Source: Actinomycetota bacterium
Lineage (GTDB): Bacteria > Actinomycetota > UBA4738
DNA: 15,356 nt
Assembly (NCBI GenBank): GCA_005885015.1
Contig: VAYG01000017.1
Location: forward strand, 1 to 15,356
Direction of reading: 5' to 3'
Under the pieces are notes generated by a model, which was not told the DNA's origin, ran no database searches, and worked only from the letters and a program-made list of their open reading frames with translations. Shown here one piece after another: positions 13,684-15,356 of the stretch (its first letter is position 1; each line of letters starts with the position of its first letter). Position numbers and translations under genes: made by a program.

Positions 13684-14787
13684 CTAGCCCTTGACTGCGG
13701 GCGAGGGCTCGATCGTCTGGCCGTTGAACTTGACCGAGTCGAGCAGACCCAGCGCCTGTTGCTGGATCGCGTTGGGAAGCGGCGAGTAATTCAGGGTGGT
13801 GACCCCATCCTGACCCTTGGTCAGGGCCCAGTAGAGCAAGTCCACCAGGGTCTGGCCCTTGTTCTTGTCCGCCGGGCTCGGGTTGATCAGCAGGTACGTG
13901 GTTGTGGAGATGGGGTAGGCCCCCGGAGCCGTCGAGTTCAGGATGTTCGTGTCCGATGTGATCGGGAACTCGAGGATCCCGCCGGCGGCGCTGATCGAAT
14001 CCACGGACGGCGCCACGAACTGCCCGTCGCTGTCCCGCTTGATGCTGGCCACCCCGAGGCCGCTGTTGACGGCGAAGTCGAAGGACAGGTAGCCGACCGC
14101 CCCCTCGGTCTGGGAGATGCCGGCCGCGACCCCGTCGTTCCCGTCCCCACCGGTGCCGACCGGCCATTGGACCGCCTTGTCGGCCCCGACCTGAGACTTC
14201 CAGGCGGGACTCTCGGCCGAAAGCCACGACGTGAATACCTTGGTCGTGCCCGACTCGTCTGCCCGGTGGACCACCTGGATGGGGCTTGCCGGAAGGGTCA
14301 ATCCCGCGTTGAGCGCGGCGACGGCTGGATCGTTCCACGTCTTGATGGTGCCGAGGAAGATGCCTGCGGCGGTCGCGCCGTCGAGCTTGAGCCCGGTGTC
14401 CAGGCCGGAGACGTGGTAGGCGATGACCACCCCGCCGAGCACGGTGGGTACCTCGACCACGTCCTTGCCCTTGGCCTTGATGGCCTGGATCTCCTCGTCC
14501 TTCAGCGGAGCGTCCGACGCTCCGAAGTCGACCGTTCCCGCCGTGTATTGCTGGACGCCGCCGCCCGAGCCGATGGCCTGGTAGTTGATCTTGGCTCCCG
14601 ATTCGACCGACCGGAAGTCCCTGAACCACTTCTCGTAGATGGGATCGGGGAACGTCGCACCGGCGCCGGTGAGCGACGAGCCCTTGAAACCGCCGCTCGC
14701 GCTGCCGCCTCCACCGCACGCCGCGCCCACGAGGACGACGACAGCGACCAGGGAGGTCGCACCGAGAAAACGCTTGAAGCTTCGCAT
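13684..14787 (-). CDS. pstS: phosphate-binding lipoprotein PstS
   Basis: 367 residues. The signal peptide is MRSFKRFLGATSLVAVVVLVGAAC with lipidation Cys 24; a Gly at -3 is unusual for a lipobox, but the following Gly/Ser linker is typical. The mature type-2 periplasmic-binding fold shows the phosphate ligands of the family: TGAGATFPDPIY (40-51), SGGG (74-77), FGASDAPL (88-95, D92) and RADESGTTKVF (175-185). It captures phosphate outside the membrane and delivers it to PstC/PstA. ATG 14787 has AGGAGG with 4-5 nt spacing; the longer upstream frame would destroy the signal peptide. pstC follows after 14 nt. A PHO-box promoter lies upstream. Confidence 0.96.
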   Translation of the reverse strand: MRSFKRFLGATSLVAVVVLVGAACGGGGSASGGFKGSSLTGAGATFPDPIYEKWFRDFRSVESGAKINYQAIGSGGGVQQYTAGTVDFGASDAPLKDEEIQAIKAKGKDVVEVPTVLGGVVIAYHVSGLDTGLKLDGATAAGIFLGTIKTWNDPAVAALNAGLTLPASPIQVVHRADESGTTKVFTSWLSAESPAWKSQVGADKAVQWPVGTGGDGNDGVAAGISQTEGAVGYLSFDFAVNSGLGVASIKRDSDGQFVAPSVDSISAAGGILEFPITSDTNILNSTAPGAYPISTTTYLLINPSPADKNKGQTLVDLLYWALTKGQDGVTTLNYSPLPNAIQQQALGLLDSVKFNGQTIEPSPAVKG

Positions 14788-14860
14788 CGAACCTCCTCTT
14801 CGGGACGCGCCCGCCGGATCAGGGCGGCTGCTCGGGCTTGGCCGTGGATCCACGAGCGCG

Positions 14861-14866
14861 ACGGTA
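14861..14866 (-). promoter_or_regulatory. -10 box TACCGT of the pstS operon
   Basis: The minus strand reads TACCGT (14866-14861), fitting TANNNT. It starts 27 nt downstream of the two-unit PHO box, the same distance as in the promoter of the small upstream gene. The predicted start is near 14854, leaving a leader of about 67 nt with AGGAGG. There is no consensus -35, as expected of activator-dependent promoters. Confidence 0.55.
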
Positions 14867-14893
14867 TCGAGGGCACATGAACCGGCCGAGGCC

Positions 14894-14915
14894 CCAAGAT
14901 GAACGCGAGACGAAC
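14894..14915 (-). promoter_or_regulatory. PHO box upstream of pstS
   Basis: Two consecutive 11-nt units read GTTCGTCTCGC (14915-14905) and GTTCATCTTGG (14904-14894) on the minus strand. They match the actinobacterial PHO-box unit, whose core is GTTCAYC repeated every 11 nt and bound by PhoP/RegX3-type regulators. A further in-phase core, GTTCATG, begins at 14882, two units on, with a degenerate unit between. The box sits between the small gene's stop (14934) and pstS. Confidence 0.68.
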
Positions 14916-14933
14916 ATCGACCCGGGGTCCGGG

Positions 14934-15239
14934 TCAGCGGGTCGGTGGCAGACAGACGTCCTGAAGAAATTGCCGGCGCAGGACCCACAGCAAGGACTGG
15001 GCCCGGCGGCAGGCCGTCCGCACCTCGGCTGGGCTGGGCGCGCTCGATCCGCCGGCCATCACCGCGATCCGCTCGAGCTCGGCGATGACGTCCGCGAATC
15101 GCAGGGGGATCGAGGGGTGAAGCAACCGCCGGTCCAGGAATCCCATCTCGGCACAGTCCATGCTCGTGTCGCCCCCGCCCTCCGCTTCCTCGAGGGCGCT
15201 GCCGGCCGTGGGCCGTACGCGTGCGGTCACGCCTGCCAT
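14934..15239 (-). CDS. small unknown protein with a PHO-box promoter
   Basis: 101 residues that I do not recognise. It has no signal peptide or membrane helix. Residues 1-30 are low-complexity, followed by a part that looks helical: PLRFADVIAELERIAVMAGG (about 45-64) and PSPAEVRTACRRAQSLLWVLRRQFLQDV (about 68-95). Three Cys are present (29, 79, 96). Third codon positions are mostly G or C, as in the neighbouring real genes. Start ATG 15239 is 7 nt after a TACGGT box, so it would be leaderless; an internal ATG at 15161 (residue 27) is an alternative. It is directly upstream of and co-directional with pstS and is preceded by its own PHO box. Confidence 0.55.
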   Translation of the reverse strand: MAGVTARVRPTAGSALEEAEGGGDTSMDCAEMGFLDRRLLHPSIPLRFADVIAELERIAVMAGGSSAPSPAEVRTACRRAQSLLWVLRRQFLQDVCLPPTR

Positions 15240-15246
15240 GACCGCA

Positions 15247-15252
15247 ACCGTA
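15247..15252 (-). promoter_or_regulatory. -10 box TACGGT of the small gene upstream of pstS
   Basis: The minus strand reads TACGGT (15252-15247), 27 nt after the PHO box and 7 nt before the ATG at 15239. It is nearly identical in sequence and identical in spacing to the pstS -10. It predicts a leaderless transcript. Confidence 0.5.
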
Positions 15253-15279
15253 GCGACCCGGGTTGACGCCCCTGCGGCC

Positions 15280-15301
15280 GGGTGGTGAACGGGCGATGAA
15301 A
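15280..15301 (-). promoter_or_regulatory. PHO box upstream of the small gene
   Basis: Two 11-nt units read TTTCATCGCCC (15301-15291) and GTTCACCACCC (15290-15280) on the minus strand. The second carries a perfect GTTCACC core and the first differs from GTTCATC by one base. It lies 41 nt before the small gene's start. A divergent plus-strand gene starting near the window edge could also be controlled by it. Confidence 0.6.
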
Positions 15302-15356
15302 GGTTCCGCCGGGGCGGGTCAGTGGATGGTGGCCGGACGAACGCCCGCCGCGATGA

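Noticed and set aside
13759..14880. 373-codon plus-strand frame opposite pstS
   Set aside because: Antisense shadow of a textbook PstS gene and of its promoter.
15296..15356. Possible start of a divergent plus-strand gene (ATG AAA GGT ...) running off the window
   Set aside because: Only 20 codons are visible, there is no ribosome-binding site or -10 in position, and the ATG overlaps a PHO unit; it cannot be supported from this window.

Overview
The window reads as chromosomal DNA from a high-GC actinobacterium-like organism, probably an uncultivated lineage; I cannot place it to class. Three things point there: a SigE-type ECF sigma factor tail followed by a DUF4232 lipoprotein-like gene, genes that seem to start without a leader directly after a TANNNT -10 box, and Streptomyces/Mycobacterium-style PHO boxes built from 11-nt GTTCAYC repeats. 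I see no phage, transposon, CRISPR, rRNA or tRNA. Almost all the DNA is coding, and coordinates of minus-strand genes run from high to low.

Left part (1-2765, plus strand): the last 58 codons of an ECF sigma factor, overlapped by a membrane-anchored DUF4232 protein; a strong stem-loop terminator; then an MpaB/DUF2236-family oxygenase (apparently leaderless) and a nitrilase with a complete Glu-Lys-Cys triad.

Middle part (2766-7366): an acyl-CoA dehydrogenase (minus) is divergent from a TetR regulator (plus). A near-perfect 20-bp inverted repeat lies between them. The TetR gene overlaps a TrhA/hemolysin III membrane protein by 4 bp. Convergent to these, on the minus strand, are a 4-hydroxyphenylpyruvate dioxygenase and, upstream of it, a class I SAM-dependent methyltransferase.

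Right part (7426-15356, minus strand): a nearly uninterrupted phosphate block. In transcription order it holds a small unknown gene (101 codons), pstS, pstC, pstA, pstB, phoU, an OmpR/PhoB-type response regulator, a DUF47 Pit-accessory protein, a PiT phosphate transporter, and a small two-helix membrane protein. Most junctions inside it are overlapping stop/start codons (GTGA, ATGA, TGATG, TAGATG). The high-affinity ABC uptake system, its signalling brake PhoU, a response regulator and the low-affinity Pit transporter therefore sit in one co-directional block. No histidine kinase is in the window.

The most interesting signal is regulatory. The promoters of pstS and of the small upstream gene share one architecture: two 11-nt PHO units, then exactly 27 nt, then a TACSGT -10 box. 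This makes the unknown small gene a likely member of the phosphate-starvation regulon. A 12-bp perfect hairpin inside the first codons of pstC may set the ratio of binding protein to permease. The rest of the window looks ordinary.
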